In this document: in pieces, positions 18,080 to 25,931 of the stretch
How positions within the stretch are numbered: the stretch's first letter is position 1
How the letters are laid out: each line of letters begins with the position of its first letter
Assembly (NCBI GenBank): GCA_004297985.1
Contig: SCRA01000066.1
Span: 1 to 42,221, forward strand
Reading direction: 5' to 3'
Source of the DNA: a bacterium
GTDB taxonomy: Bacteria > Vulcanimicrobiota > Vulcanimicrobiia > Vulcanimicrobiales > SCRA01
Length of the DNA stretch: 42,221 nucleotides
The notes under the pieces: model-generated
What the model was told of the DNA's origin: nothing
Database searches by the model: none
What the model saw: the letters and a program-made list of their open reading frames with translations, nothing else
Translations under genes and position numbers: made by a program

Positions 18080-18843
18080 CGCATCGGCGCCCGCTCATCG
18101 CCGGCAACTGGAAGATGCACCAGACGGCCGCCTCCGCGGGCGTGCTGGTCGCCGAGATCTGCGCGGCGATCCCACCGCAGAGCTACGACGACGTCGACGT
18201 GGTGCTCTGCCCGCCATACACGGCACTGGCAAGCGTGGCACAGGCTATCGCCGGCAGCGGCCTCCACCTCGGCGCGCAGGACGTGAGCGCCCACGAGTGG
18301 GGCGCCTACACCGCGCAGATCTCCGCGCCGATGCTGCTGGAGTTCGGCACGCGCTACGTCATCGTGGGCCACTCCGAGTGCCGTGCCTATGCGCGCCAGC
18401 AAGACGAGGAGATCAACGCCAAAGTGCGCCGTTGCCTCAAGCACGGGTTGATCCCCATCGTCGCCGTCGGCGAGACGCACGAGGAGCACGCCGCCGGCAA
18501 GACGCACGAACGGGTGACCGGCCAGATTCGCGAAGCTTTCGCGGGCGTGGAGATCGGTGACGTCGAGCGCGCCGTGGTCGCCTACGAACCGGTCTGGGCC
18601 ATCGGGTCCGGCACGTCCGATACGCCGGAGGAGGCGGCAACGGTGATCGCCGCGATCCGTTCGGCCGTCCCCGGCCTCGAGCGCGCGCGCTGCCTCTACG
18701 GCGGATCGATGAAGCCGGAGAACGCGGCGGCGCTCTTGGCTCAGCCGCAGATCGACGGCGGGCTCATCGGCGGCGCCTCGCTCAACGCACAGAGCTTCGC
18801 GCAGATCGTCGATCACGCACGAAAGGCCATCACCACCCCATGA
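18076..18843 (+). CDS. tpiA: Triosephosphate isomerase
   Basis: Interconverts dihydroxyacetone phosphate and glyceraldehyde 3-phosphate. The 255 residues hold the substrate lysine in AGNWKMH (residue 13), the catalytic histidine in VIVGHSE, the catalytic glutamate and loop 6 in AYEPVWAIGSGTS, and the phosphate-binding LYGGSMKPEN and GGASL. The usual S-E-R-R after the histidine is S-E-C-R here. The start overlaps the pgk stop and the stop overlaps the gpmI start, so pgk, tpiA and gpmI should be translated together. Confidence 0.97.
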   Translation: MTHRRPLIAGNWKMHQTAASAGVLVAEICAAIPPQSYDDVDVVLCPPYTALASVAQAIAGSGLHLGAQDVSAHEWGAYTAQISAPMLLEFGTRYVIVGHSECRAYARQQDEEINAKVRRCLKHGLIPIVAVGETHEEHAAGKTHERVTGQIREAFAGVEIGDVERAVVAYEPVWAIGSGTSDTPEEAATVIAAIRSAVPGLERARCLYGGSMKPENAAALLAQPQIDGGLIGGASLNAQSFAQIVDHARKAITTP

Positions 18844-20405
18844 CACGCTTGGCACGCCCGCTGGTGCTCTGCATCCTCGACGGCTTCGGCTGTTCCGAAG
18901 ATCCGCACGGCAACGCCATCGCCGCGGCGAAGATGCCGCACTGGCGTGATCTGCTCGCGCACTATCCGCACACGGAATTGGCGGCGGCAGCCGAAGCAGT
19001 GGGCCTGCCCAAGGGCATCATGGGGAACTCGGAGGTCGGCCACCTCAACCTCGGCAGCGGACGCGTGGTACCGCAGGGCGTGGTGCTCATCAACCAATCG
19101 ATCGCAGACGGAAGCTTCGCGCGCAACGACGTGCTCCAGCGCGCCATCGCGCACGTCCAACGGAACGGCGGTACGCTGCACTTCCTGGGTCTGCTCTCAC
19201 CGGGCTGCGTGCACAGCTCGATGGAGCATCTCTTTGCGTTGATCGATGCCGCCGCCGATGCGGGCGTCCGCTACCAACTGCAAGCCTTTCTCGACGGGCG
19301 CGATACGCCGCCCAGCTCCGCGCGCGCCTACATCGAGCAGACGCAGGCCAAGCTCGACGCGCGGAACGGGGGCAGCTTCGGATCGATCATCGGCCGTTTC
19401 TACGCGATGGATCGCGACAAGCGCTGGGAGCGCACGCAGGCCGCCTACGACGCGCTGGTGCGCGGCAAAGCCGAGCGCACGGCGCCGAGCGCCCTCGAAG
19501 CCATCGACGCCGCCTACGCCGCCGGCGAGAGCGACGAGTTCGTCAAGCCGACGATCGTCGGCACGGCGCGCCCGCTGATCGGCAACGGCGATGCCTGCAT
19601 CTTCTTCAACTTCCGGCCGGACCGCGCGCGCCAGTTGACGATGGCCTTCAGCGATCCCGCCTTCAACGCATTTCCCGTCGAGCGTCTGGACGACTTCCTC
19701 TTCGCCACGATGACGAAGTACGAGGAGTCTTTCAGCAACCCCGTGCTCTTTCAACCCCACCTTCAGCGGCAGACCTTCGGCGAAGTCCTCGCCGAGCAAG
19801 GGCTGAGCCAACTGCGCTTGGCGGAGACGGAGAAGTACGCCCACGTGACCTACTTCTTCAGCGGCGGGCGCGAGGAGCCGTTCACCCGCGAGGATCGCAT
19901 CCTCATCCCCTCGGACCGCAGCGTCCCCACCTACGACCTCGCGCCGCGCATGCGCGCGCGCGAGATCACCGGCGCGGCCCTCGCCGATCTGCGCGAACAC
20001 AAACACGATGTGATCGTGATGAACTACGCCAATGCCGACATGGTGGGTCACACCGGCGTCTGGGATGCCACGCTCACGGCGCTGGAGGAGCTCGACACGT
20101 GTCTGGGGCAACTGGCCGTGGCCGTGCTGGAGTGCGACGGCATCCTAGCGATCACTGCCGACCACGGCAACGCCGAAGAGAAGATCGATGCGCAGGGCAA
20201 TCCGCTGACGGCGCACACCACCAACGCGGTGCCGTTCGTGCTGATCTCGCGCGAACCGCTGGGCTCGCTCGAAGGCGGAGGATGTCTAGGCGATGCGGCA
20301 CCGACGCTGTTGGAGATTCTGGGCCTGCCGATTCCGGCGGAGATGACGGGGCGCCACCTGCTCTGTCCCACGCGTTCCGCGGCACTCCACTCGTGGGAGG
20401 CGTGA
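18840..20405 (+). CDS. gpmI: 2,3-bisphosphoglycerate-independent phosphoglycerate mutase
   Basis: Converts 3- to 2-phosphoglycerate through a phosphoserine intermediate, with two divalent metal ions. The 521 residues carry metal-binding LCILDGFG, the catalytic serine in MGNSEVGHLNLGSGRVV (residue 62), FLDGRDTPPSSA, NFRPDRARQL and the C-terminal phosphatase-like motifs NYANADMVGHTG and ITADHGNAEE. The length is normal for GpmI. It overlaps tpiA (ATGA) upstream and the phosphorylase gene (GTGA) downstream. No enolase or pyruvate kinase gene lies in the window. Confidence 0.97.
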   Translation: MTRLARPLVLCILDGFGCSEDPHGNAIAAAKMPHWRDLLAHYPHTELAAAAEAVGLPKGIMGNSEVGHLNLGSGRVVPQGVVLINQSIADGSFARNDVLQRAIAHVQRNGGTLHFLGLLSPGCVHSSMEHLFALIDAAADAGVRYQLQAFLDGRDTPPSSARAYIEQTQAKLDARNGGSFGSIIGRFYAMDRDKRWERTQAAYDALVRGKAERTAPSALEAIDAAYAAGESDEFVKPTIVGTARPLIGNGDACIFFNFRPDRARQLTMAFSDPAFNAFPVERLDDFLFATMTKYEESFSNPVLFQPHLQRQTFGEVLAEQGLSQLRLAETEKYAHVTYFFSGGREEPFTREDRILIPSDRSVPTYDLAPRMRAREITGAALADLREHKHDVIVMNYANADMVGHTGVWDATLTALEELDTCLGQLAVAVLECDGILAITADHGNAEEKIDAQGNPLTAHTTNAVPFVLISREPLGSLEGGGCLGDAAPTLLEILGLPIPAEMTGRHLLCPTRSAALHSWEA

Positions 20406-21196
20406 GCGAGGACGCGCTGGCCGCCGCCGCGCTGCGGCTGGGCGCCATCGACGCCGCCGTGATCTTGGGCAGCGGCCTGGGCGCCGTGGTGGCTCGCGCG
20501 AGGGTGCGCGAGAAAGTTCCCATCGACGACATTGCGGGCATGCCGCGTCCGCGCGTCGCCGGGCACCCGGGCTTCGTGGCACTGGGTGAGTGGAGCGGCA
20601 AGCGCGTCGCAATCTTCATGGGGCGCGTCCACGCCTACGAAGACTATACGCAGCGCGAGGTCGCCTACCCGGTGCGCGTGGCGGCCGCCGCCGGGGCACG
20701 AACGCTGGTGGTCACCAACGCCGCCGGCGGCTTGAACGAGACATTCAGCCCCGGCGAGCTCATGCTGATCGCCGACCACCTCAACTTCACCAACTCCAGT
20801 CCGCTGCTCGGCGCACCGGCGCCGAACGAGACGCGCTTTCCCGATCTCACCGAGGCCTACGCGTCGCGCTTACGCGCCGCCGCGCGCGCCGAGGCACAGC
20901 GGCGCGGCATCACGCTGCGCGAGGGCATCTACTGCGGCGTGCTGGGCCCGGCCTATGAGACGCCCGCGGAAGTGCGCTTCTACCGCAGCGCCGGCGGCGA
21001 CGCCGTCGGCATGTCGACCGTCCCCGAAGTGATCCAGGCGCGGGCGCTGGGGCTGGAGGTCGCGGGGATCAGCGTCATCACCAACGTGTGGCACGCCGGT
21101 GCCTCCACCACGCACGAGGAAGTGTTGGCGCGCGTGGCGGGCGCCGTCGAGCCGCTGAGCTACCTGGTTGAAGCGATCCTCACCGCCGCAGACTAG
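20402..21196 (+). CDS. punA: Purine nucleoside phosphorylase, trimeric type
   Basis: Splits (deoxy)inosine or guanosine into base and ribose 1-phosphate. The 264-residue protein shows VILGSGLG (phosphate site), GRVHAYEDYT, VTNAAGGLNE, GVLGPAYETPAEVRFYR, VGMSTVPEVIQAR (the M-S-T-V-P-E segment of the base site) and SVITNVWHAG, which has V-W where A-A is common. The GTG at 20402 overlaps the gpmI stop. With pdp at 3396-4697 it gives nucleoside salvage; placement in the glycolytic run suggests that pentose phosphates feed central carbon flow, which is inference. Confidence 0.93.
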   Translation: MSEDALAAAALRLGAIDAAVILGSGLGAVVARARVREKVPIDDIAGMPRPRVAGHPGFVALGEWSGKRVAIFMGRVHAYEDYTQREVAYPVRVAAAAGARTLVVTNAAGGLNETFSPGELMLIADHLNFTNSSPLLGAPAPNETRFPDLTEAYASRLRAAARAEAQRRGITLREGIYCGVLGPAYETPAEVRFYRSAGGDAVGMSTVPEVIQARALGLEVAGISVITNVWHAGASTTHEEVLARVAGAVEPLSYLVEAILTAAD

Positions 21197-21298
21197 TCTT
21201 CATCTCCCCGGGGTCCACTATTTCCCGGATCGCTCTCGCCTCATCGAATGTGCGCGCCCACGCAACCGCGCGGCAACGCGCCGTTCATATCTCCCGCT

Positions 21299-21304
21299 TA
21301 CACT
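21299..21304 (+). promoter_or_regulatory. Possible -10 element before the flagellar genes
   Basis: TACACT ends exactly six bases before the ATG at 21311, a spacing that would give a leaderless transcript. No -35 match lies at the right distance. The 114-base gap before it (21197-21310) shows no gene. Confidence 0.3.
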
Positions 21305-21310
21305 CGCGCC

Positions 21311-21916
21311 ATGACTAGCGCAGCGCAATGGGCGGCGCAGACGATGGACGTGGCGCAACAGCGTCTGAAGATCGCCGCCGACAACCTCGCCAACCTCTCC
21401 ACCAACGGCTTCCGCCGGCACGAAACCGAGATTACGCGCTTCGCCTCGACGTTGCGCCTCACGTCGCGCACGGTGGAGGCGCAAGGCGCGATTCGCCCCA
21501 CGGGCGGCGCCTTCGATCTCGCGCTGGCCGGGCGCGGCGCCTTCACCCTGCGCGAAGCCGACGGCGCGCTCACGCACGGGCGCGACGGCGCCTTCTCGCG
21601 CACCGGCGACGGGCACGTGGTGGACGCACGCGGCCGTGTGCTGATGGGGCGCTGCGGCCCGCTCGTGATCGGCCCGCAGGCCACCTTCGCCGCCGACGGC
21701 ACCGTGCGCGACGGCGAGCGTATCGTCGACCGCCTCGCCATCCCGGCGGGAACCACCGTGCGCCAAGGAGCGCTGGAAGTCTCCGGGGTCGAGGCGACGG
21801 GCGAGCTGCTCGCGATCCTCTCCGCCCAACGCAGATTCGAGAGCGGTCAGCGCATCGTGGCCGCGGACGACGCCATGCACCGCAAAGCCATCGACGGCGT
21901 CGCGGTGGTACACTAA
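21311..21916 (+). CDS. flgF: Flagellar rod protein, FlgF/FlgG family (short)
   Basis: A 201-residue flagellar rod/hook family protein. The N-terminal helix with LKIAADNLANLSTNGFRRHE is the family signature, followed by GAIRPTGGAFDLALAGRGAF and the C-terminal coiled region LLAILSAQRRFESGQRIVAADDAMHRKA. Such subunits assemble the proximal or distal rod outside the inner membrane. It is shorter than typical FlgF (about 250 residues), mainly in the middle domain. The stop overlaps the next start (TAATG). FlgF is the more likely name because the next gene is closer to FlgG, but the assignment between the two is tentative. Confidence 0.82.
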   Translation: MTSAAQWAAQTMDVAQQRLKIAADNLANLSTNGFRRHETEITRFASTLRLTSRTVEAQGAIRPTGGAFDLALAGRGAFTLREADGALTHGRDGAFSRTGDGHVVDARGRVLMGRCGPLVIGPQATFAADGTVRDGERIVDRLAIPAGTTVRQGALEVSGVEATGELLAILSAQRRFESGQRIVAADDAMHRKAIDGVAVVH

Positions 21917-22650
21917 TGGATCGCGCGCTCTTCGTCGCCGCCACCGGCATGGCCGCCCAGCAGCGTAACCTCGAGACGATCGCCGACAACCTCGCCAACG
22001 CCGACGTCACGGGCTTCAAGTCCTCCGTAGCGCAGTTCGAGCGTATCCTCGACGGCGCGAGCGGCGCGCCGGGACTGGGCACCATCGCCGCCGGTGAGCG
22101 CCTGCGCTTCACGCAGGGGAGGCTCGAGCACAGCGGCGGCGCCTACGACTGCGCCATCGACGGTGCGGGCCTCTTCGAGCTGCGCGATGTCCGCGGGCGC
22201 ACCGCCTATACGCGCGCGGGAGATTTCTCGCTCGATGACCACGGTCTGCTGGGGCGCGCGGGCTGGCACCTGGTGGGCGTACGCCTTCCCGCGAACGCCA
22301 CGGGCGCGACGATCGCTGCGGACGGCACGGTGAGCGCCCACCTTCCCGACGGGCGGACGGCGGGCGCCGGACGCATCCGCTTAGCGCTCTTCGCGGCACC
22401 GGAGCATCTCGCGCGCGGCACGGACGGCCTCTTCTTCGCCTCGCCGCGCGCTGGGCGCGCGCGTCTGGTCGCCCCCGCCGAGCGCGGCGCCGGAGGTTTG
22501 GTGGCAGGATCGCTCGAGCGCGCCAACGTCTCGGTGATCGAGGCGATGATGGAGATACTCACGGCGCAACGCGCGTACGAGGCCAGCGCGAAGGGCGTCA
22601 GCGCCGCCGACGAGATGCTGCGCGTCGCCAACAACCTCCAGCGGAACTAA
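21916..22650 (+). CDS. flgG: Flagellar distal rod protein FlgG-like
   Basis: A 244-residue paralogue of the preceding gene. It begins MDRALFVAATGMAAQQRNLE with IADNLANADVTGFKSSVAQFE, then AIDGAGLFELRD, TRAGDFSLDDHGLL and the C-terminal GSLERANVSVIEAMMEILTAQRAYEASAK, the conserved rod/hook helix. The length is near that of FlgG (about 260). The two rod genes and the sigma factor behind them form a small flagellar operon. In B. subtilis, flhO and flhP are a comparable detached rod-gene pair. Confidence 0.87.
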   Translation: MDRALFVAATGMAAQQRNLETIADNLANADVTGFKSSVAQFERILDGASGAPGLGTIAAGERLRFTQGRLEHSGGAYDCAIDGAGLFELRDVRGRTAYTRAGDFSLDDHGLLGRAGWHLVGVRLPANATGATIAADGTVSAHLPDGRTAGAGRIRLALFAAPEHLARGTDGLFFASPRAGRARLVAPAERGAGGLVAGSLERANVSVIEAMMEILTAQRAYEASAKGVSAADEMLRVANNLQRN

Positions 22651-22652
22651 CC

Positions 22653-22811
22653 GTGGAGCACGACGGCACGCGCGTCGCTGCGACGATCGAGGCGCTCATG
22701 CTGCGTCCGCTGCTGGCCCCGCTAGAGCGCGCCGCGGGCCCCATGGGCGAGCTTCTCGCCGGCGCCTTCGCAGAGGCGCTGGCGCGTCAAGCGGAGCGTC
22801 GAGATGAGTGA
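22653..22811 (+). CDS. 52-residue ORF, possible FlgJ-like rod-binding fragment
   Basis: A short frame starting at GTG, two bases after the flgG stop, and ending inside the first codons of the sigma-factor gene. The sequence ATIEALMLRPLLAPLE, then GELLAGAFAEALARQ, resembles the FlgJ N-terminal rod-binding (rod chaperone) domain, which has a similar E-A-L-F/M-L-x-x-L-L pattern and an amphipathic C-terminal helix. Position directly after flgG supports this. It is shorter than known FlgJ domains, and no strong Shine-Dalgarno sequence is visible. Confidence 0.45.
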   Translation: MEHDGTRVAATIEALMLRPLLAPLERAAGPMGELLAGAFAEALARQAERRDE

Positions 22812-23484
22812 GCGCGAGGCGGCGATTCGCGCCCTGTTGCCCATGGTGCGCGGGATCGCGCGGCGCATCGCCTACAAGGTGCCGACCTGCGAGTTGGAGG
22901 ACCTCATCGCCGACGGTGCGTTGGGTGCCATTCGCGCCGTCGACTCCTTCGATCCGCGGCGGGGCGTCCCACTTCGCGTCTATGCGCGCCGCCTGGTTTT
23001 CGGCTCCATCCTCAACGGCGTGCGGCGCATGGACGCCATCCCCGAGCACGTGCGCCGCGAGGCGCGTGTCGCAGAGCGCGTGCGTTACGAGCTCTACTCT
23101 CGCCTTGGCCGCGCGCCGCGCAGCGCGGAGGTCGCCGCCGCATGCGGCTTGGACGAGCGGCGGGTGCGCTCGGTGCTCAGCGGAGCGGCACTGCTCGCCC
23201 CGCTCTCGCTCGACGAGCCCCTGCCGGCGGGGATGCACGAGCCCGTCTGCGACGAGGATCCGCCGGCCATTCTCCTGCGCCATCAGCGCTTGCGCGCTGT
23301 GCGCAGCGCGCTCGACACGCTCCCCCCGCGCGAGCGCGAAGTGGTGCGCTGCCACTACTTCGGCCGCACGACCTTCGACCTGGTGGGGCGCCGCTTAGGC
23401 GTCTCGCGCCAGCGCGTCTCGCAGTTGCACGTGCGCGCGCTGCGCAGACTGCGCACCCGCCTGGCTAGAGAGAGCGCGGCATGA
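22804..23484 (+). CDS. fliA: FliA/WhiG-type sigma-28 family RNA polymerase sigma factor
   Basis: A 226-residue group 3 sigma factor. Region 2 runs from LLPMVRGIARRIAYKVP through ELEDLIADGALGAIRAVDSFDPRRG to SILNGVRRMDAIPEHVR, with the R-R-M-D signature typical of FliA/WhiG. A short region 3 (RVRYELYSRLGRAPRSAEVAAACGL) follows. Region 4 is LPPREREVVRCHYFGRTTFD with a GVSRQRVSQLHVRALRRL helix-turn-helix. It probably directs late flagellar or motility genes. It overlaps the small ORF before it and the ORF after it (ATGA). Confidence 0.88.
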   Translation: MSEREAAIRALLPMVRGIARRIAYKVPTCELEDLIADGALGAIRAVDSFDPRRGVPLRVYARRLVFGSILNGVRRMDAIPEHVRREARVAERVRYELYSRLGRAPRSAEVAAACGLDERRVRSVLSGAALLAPLSLDEPLPAGMHEPVCDEDPPAILLRHQRLRAVRSALDTLPPREREVVRCHYFGRTTFDLVGRRLGVSRQRVSQLHVRALRRLRTRLARESAA

Positions 23485-23777
23485 GCGGCCTTCGTTCGAT
23501 CCGCAGCCAAACGCCGCACGCACCGGCGCTGCGCACGCGCGCCGCGGACGCCGTGGGCGAAGGCGAGGAGATCCGCGCCGCCGTCACCCTGCCCCCGGGG
23601 CACCCGGCCTGGCCGCGGGACCTGCTCTCCTTGACGCGCCGTGCGCGCGCCGCCTTGGCCGCACTCCCGCAGGTCATCGTGCAGGCCCTCAGCGGCTGGG
23701 ACCACCCGTTGCGCGAGGCGCTGATCGCCGGCTCGCTCGTCGTGGTCGAGGCCGCGGGAACCTACCGCGTCTGGTGA
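23481..23777 (+). CDS. Small protein of unknown function downstream of the sigma factor
   Basis: A 98-residue protein whose ATG overlaps the fliA stop (ATGA), so it is probably translated with fliA. The first 40 residues look disordered; the rest is helical (DLLSLTRRARAALAALPQVI, then REALIAGSLVVVEAAGTYRVW). No family is recognised. FlgM anti-sigma factors often lie beside fliA and have a C-terminal I-x-x-G-x-Y-x-V helix, to which AGTYRV bears a faint likeness. This is too weak to assign. Confidence 0.55.
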   Translation: MSGLRSIRSQTPHAPALRTRAADAVGEGEEIRAAVTLPPGHPAWPRDLLSLTRRARAALAALPQVIVQALSGWDHPLREALIAGSLVVVEAAGTYRVW

Positions 23778-23784
23778 CGGGAAG

Positions 23785-23813
23785 TTGTCACGGGCGAGGT
23801 TGGTTGATATGAT
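23785..23813 (+). promoter_or_regulatory. Near-consensus promoter before the Phd/YefM antitoxin
   Basis: TTGTCA (23785-23790), a 17-base spacer and TATGAT (23808-23813). The -10 hexamer contains the first candidate ATG, and the predicted transcription start (about 23820) falls after both ATGs. This makes the true start codon doubtful (GTG at 23869 is an alternative). Confidence 0.5.
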
Positions 23814-24102
23814 GACCACTAAGACTATCCACAGCCGCGCGGGGGCTCACCGCGCCATACCGTGGCCGGTGGCGGAGGCGAAGGCGCGGCTGAGCGAGCT
23901 CATCGAGCGCGCGGTCACCGATGGTCCGCAGATCATCACCCGCAAGGGGCGACCCGCCGTGGTAGTCGTTTCGACCGAAGAGTGGGAGCGAAAGAGCAAG
24001 CGCAGAGGCACCCTCGCTGAATTCTTCGCCGCTTCGCCGTTACGAGGCGCAGATATCCAAATCGAGCGGGCGACGGATACACCGCGCGAGATCGATCTGT
24101 GA
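23809..24102 (+). CDS. Phd/YefM-family antitoxin
   Basis: A type II antitoxin of about 97 residues. The Phd/YefM DNA-binding fold is clear in WPVAEAKARLSELIERA, GPQIITRKGRPAVVVVSTEEW and a C-terminal toxin-wrapping tail. ATGs at 23809 and 23812 are in frame; the GTG at 23869 would give a start right at VAEAKARLSE. The stop TGA overlaps a GTG that begins MNFLLD, the standard opening of a partner PIN toxin, but that toxin gene ends after twelve codons. The antitoxin is therefore an orphan here and could act in trans on another toxin or only as a repressor. Confidence 0.85.
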   Translation: MMTTKTIHSRAGAHRAIPWPVAEAKARLSELIERAVTDGPQIITRKGRPAVVVVSTEEWERKSKRRGTLAEFFAASPLRGADIQIERATDTPREIDL

Positions 24103-24134
24103 ACTTCCTGTTGGACTGGCAACCGCCCGCGTAG
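24099..24134 (+). pseudogene. Stub of a VapC-like PIN-domain toxin
   Basis: A GTG overlapping the antitoxin stop (GTGA) reads MNFLLD and then WQPPA followed by TAG. Phd/YefM-linked PIN toxins commonly start MNFLLDTN, where the aspartate is the first catalytic residue. Five bases later the leuB gene ends on the other strand, so the rest of the toxin has been lost. Confidence 0.6.
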
Positions 24135-24138
24135 GCCG

Positions 24139-25215
24139 CTACAGCCGCGCCGCGACGGCTTCGCCGAAGGCGGTGGTCGACAGGTACGCCTCGCTCTGCC
24201 GCACGAGATCACGCGTGCGTGCGCCGGACGCGATCGCCGCCTCCACCGCGCGCTCGACGCGCTCCGCCGCGGCGGAGTCACCCAGCGAGAGGCGGCAAAG
24301 CATCGCCGCACTGAGGATCGCCGCCGTGGGATTGGCGAGGTTCTGCCCCGCGATATCGGGGGCGCTGCCGCTGATGGGCTCGTAGAGGCCGAAGCGCCTC
24401 CCCGGCTCACCGCGCCGCCCAAGCGAAGCGCTGGGAACGTTGCCGATCGAGCCGCTCAGCATCGCCGACTCGTCGGAGAGGATGTCGCCGAACATGTTCT
24501 CGGTGAGGATGACGTCGAACTGGCGCGGGTTGCGCACGAGCTGCATCGAGGCGTTGTCGACCAGTACGTGCTGGAGCGTCACGTCCGGGTAGTCGGCGGC
24601 CACTTCGACGACCGTCTTACGCCACAGGCGCGACGTCTCCAGCGTATTCTGCTTATCGACCGAGTGCACCAGCTTGCGCCGCTCGCGCGCCATCTCGAAG
24701 GCGACCCGCGCGATGCGCACGATCTCCGGCTTGTGATAGAGGATCGTGTCGAGCGCATATGGGACCCCGTCGCGCTCGCCGAACTCCTTGGGCTGGGCGA
24801 AGTAGGCGCCGCCGGTAAGCTCGCGCACCACCACCAGGTCGAGCCCGCTCACCACCTCAGGCTTGAGCGTCGAGGCCTCCTCGAGGCCAGGGTAGACGCG
24901 CACAGGCCGGATGTTCGCGAAGAGCTCGAAGTGGAGGCGCAGGAAGAGCAGAGAGGCCTCGGGTCGCAGATCGCGCGGAACCTTGTCACCGTCCCACTGC
25001 GGGCCGCCGACGCTCCCGAAGAGCACGGCGTCGGACTGGCCCACGCCGCTCTTGGTCTGATCGGGGATCGGCGTCCCGAAACGATCGTAGGCGCCCCCGC
25101 CCACGGGATACTCCACGTACGTGTCGCCGGGGCGAACGCGGCGCAGGATCTCCAGCGCGACGCGCGTGACTTCGGGGCCGATCCCGTCACCAGGGAGCAC
25201 GGCAATCGTCGACAT
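24139..25215 (-). CDS. leuB: 3-isopropylmalate dehydrogenase
   Basis: Oxidatively decarboxylates 3-isopropylmalate in leucine synthesis. The 358 residues show IAVLPGDGIGPEV, the GSVGGPQWD loop, LRLHFELFANIRPVRVYP with R-x-x-x-x-x-x-N-x-R substrate contacts, RELTGGAYF, VDNASMQLVRNP, TENMFGDILSDESAML and GSAPDIAGQNLANP. The ATG at 25215 matches the family start; the longer frame upstream is a shadow. It is the last gene of the minus-strand block and the only amino-acid biosynthesis gene in it. No leuA, leuC or leuD is present in the window. Confidence 0.96.
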   Translation of the reverse strand: MSTIAVLPGDGIGPEVTRVALEILRRVRPGDTYVEYPVGGGAYDRFGTPIPDQTKSGVGQSDAVLFGSVGGPQWDGDKVPRDLRPEASLLFLRLHFELFANIRPVRVYPGLEEASTLKPEVVSGLDLVVVRELTGGAYFAQPKEFGERDGVPYALDTILYHKPEIVRIARVAFEMARERRKLVHSVDKQNTLETSRLWRKTVVEVAADYPDVTLQHVLVDNASMQLVRNPRQFDVILTENMFGDILSDESAMLSGSIGNVPSASLGRRGEPGRRFGLYEPISGSAPDIAGQNLANPTAAILSAAMLCRLSLGDSAAAERVERAVEAAIASGARTRDLVRQSEAYLSTTAFGEAVAARL

Positions 25216-25229
25216 TACTCTCTGACTTT

Positions 25230-25931
25230 CTAGCTGAAGTGAAACGGAGCGCGTGGCCCCGCGTGGTAGACGGTTGCGCCGGAGGCGGCGCACTCGCCTA
25301 CGTTGCGTAGAAGCACGGCACGAAAGGCCGCCGCATGCTCGACGGCGACCAGCAGCGCGGCTGCGAATGCCGCGCGAGGATCGTGCGCCGCGACGAGACG
25401 CCCCTGTGCGGCGACGGCCGAGAGGGACTCCCAGATTGCGGCGAAGGGCGGGGCGACCGCGCCACGATGCCCCGAGATCGGTTTGCCCAACATCGGCCCA
25501 TCGCAGGCGCCGGGCGCGGGATGCGGCCGCGTGTAGCCGAGGACGAGCCATTCCTGCTTGCCGGCCACGCGCGCCAGCGCGCGTTGCCAGCGCGCATGGC
25601 TCTGTTTGGCGGCCGCGTCGAGCTCGCTCGAGGAGGCGAAGATGGTCCCCGTCTTCGCGGGAAGCAACGCAGCTTTGGCGGCGAGGCGGTCGCAGAGGCG
25701 CTGCTGTACGTGTCCCTCGCGCGCCATCCATGCGGCCTCACCGGCGTGCACGACGTCGTCCGCGCGCAGCGAGCGAACCAGGAGCGCGAGATCGCGAAAC
25801 GCCAGCGCCTCGACGCGCACGCCTTCGACGGAGAAACGATGCCCCGCGAGCGTGTGGTCGGTGACGCCGAGGAGAGCCACTCCGCGACGCACGTCGCGCA
25901 GGGAACGCTGCTCAGCGTACTGCGGCTTCAT
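25230..25931 (-). CDS. GvpL/GvpF-like protein
   Basis: A 233-residue protein with features of the gas-vesicle GvpL/GvpF family: an N-terminal beta strand pattern (GVALLGVTD, then FRDLALLVRSL), HVQQRLCDRLAAKAALLPAK with GTIFASSSEL, RVAGKQEWLVLGY, and a terminal AGPRAPFHFS that recalls the G-P-x-P-P-Y-x-F ending of GvpF/L. No gvpA or other gas-vesicle gene is in the window, so a vesicle role is not supported. It sits directly between DUF167 and leuB, one base from the former. The family match is by eye and should be treated as tentative. Confidence 0.55.
   Translation of the reverse strand: MKPQYAEQRSLRDVRRGVALLGVTDHTLAGHRFSVEGVRVEALAFRDLALLVRSLRADDVVHAGEAAWMAREGHVQQRLCDRLAAKAALLPAKTGTIFASSSELDAAAKQSHARWQRALARVAGKQEWLVLGYTRPHPAPGACDGPMLGKPISGHRGAVAPPFAAIWESLSAVAAQGRLVAAHDPRAAFAAALLVAVEHAAAFRAVLLRNVGECAASGATVYHAGPRAPFHFS

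Noticed and set aside
21197-21260. Possible third copy of the two-hairpin element after punA (CTTC, then GGGGTCC eight bases later, near a CCCCGGGG palindrome).
   Set aside because: The spacing is similar, but there is no hairpin I, no hairpin II and no further agreement, so chance in GC-rich DNA explains it.
24099-24134. Intact second toxin gene after the Phd/YefM antitoxin.
   Set aside because: Only twelve codons are open before TAG, and the next sequence is the end of leuB on the opposite strand.
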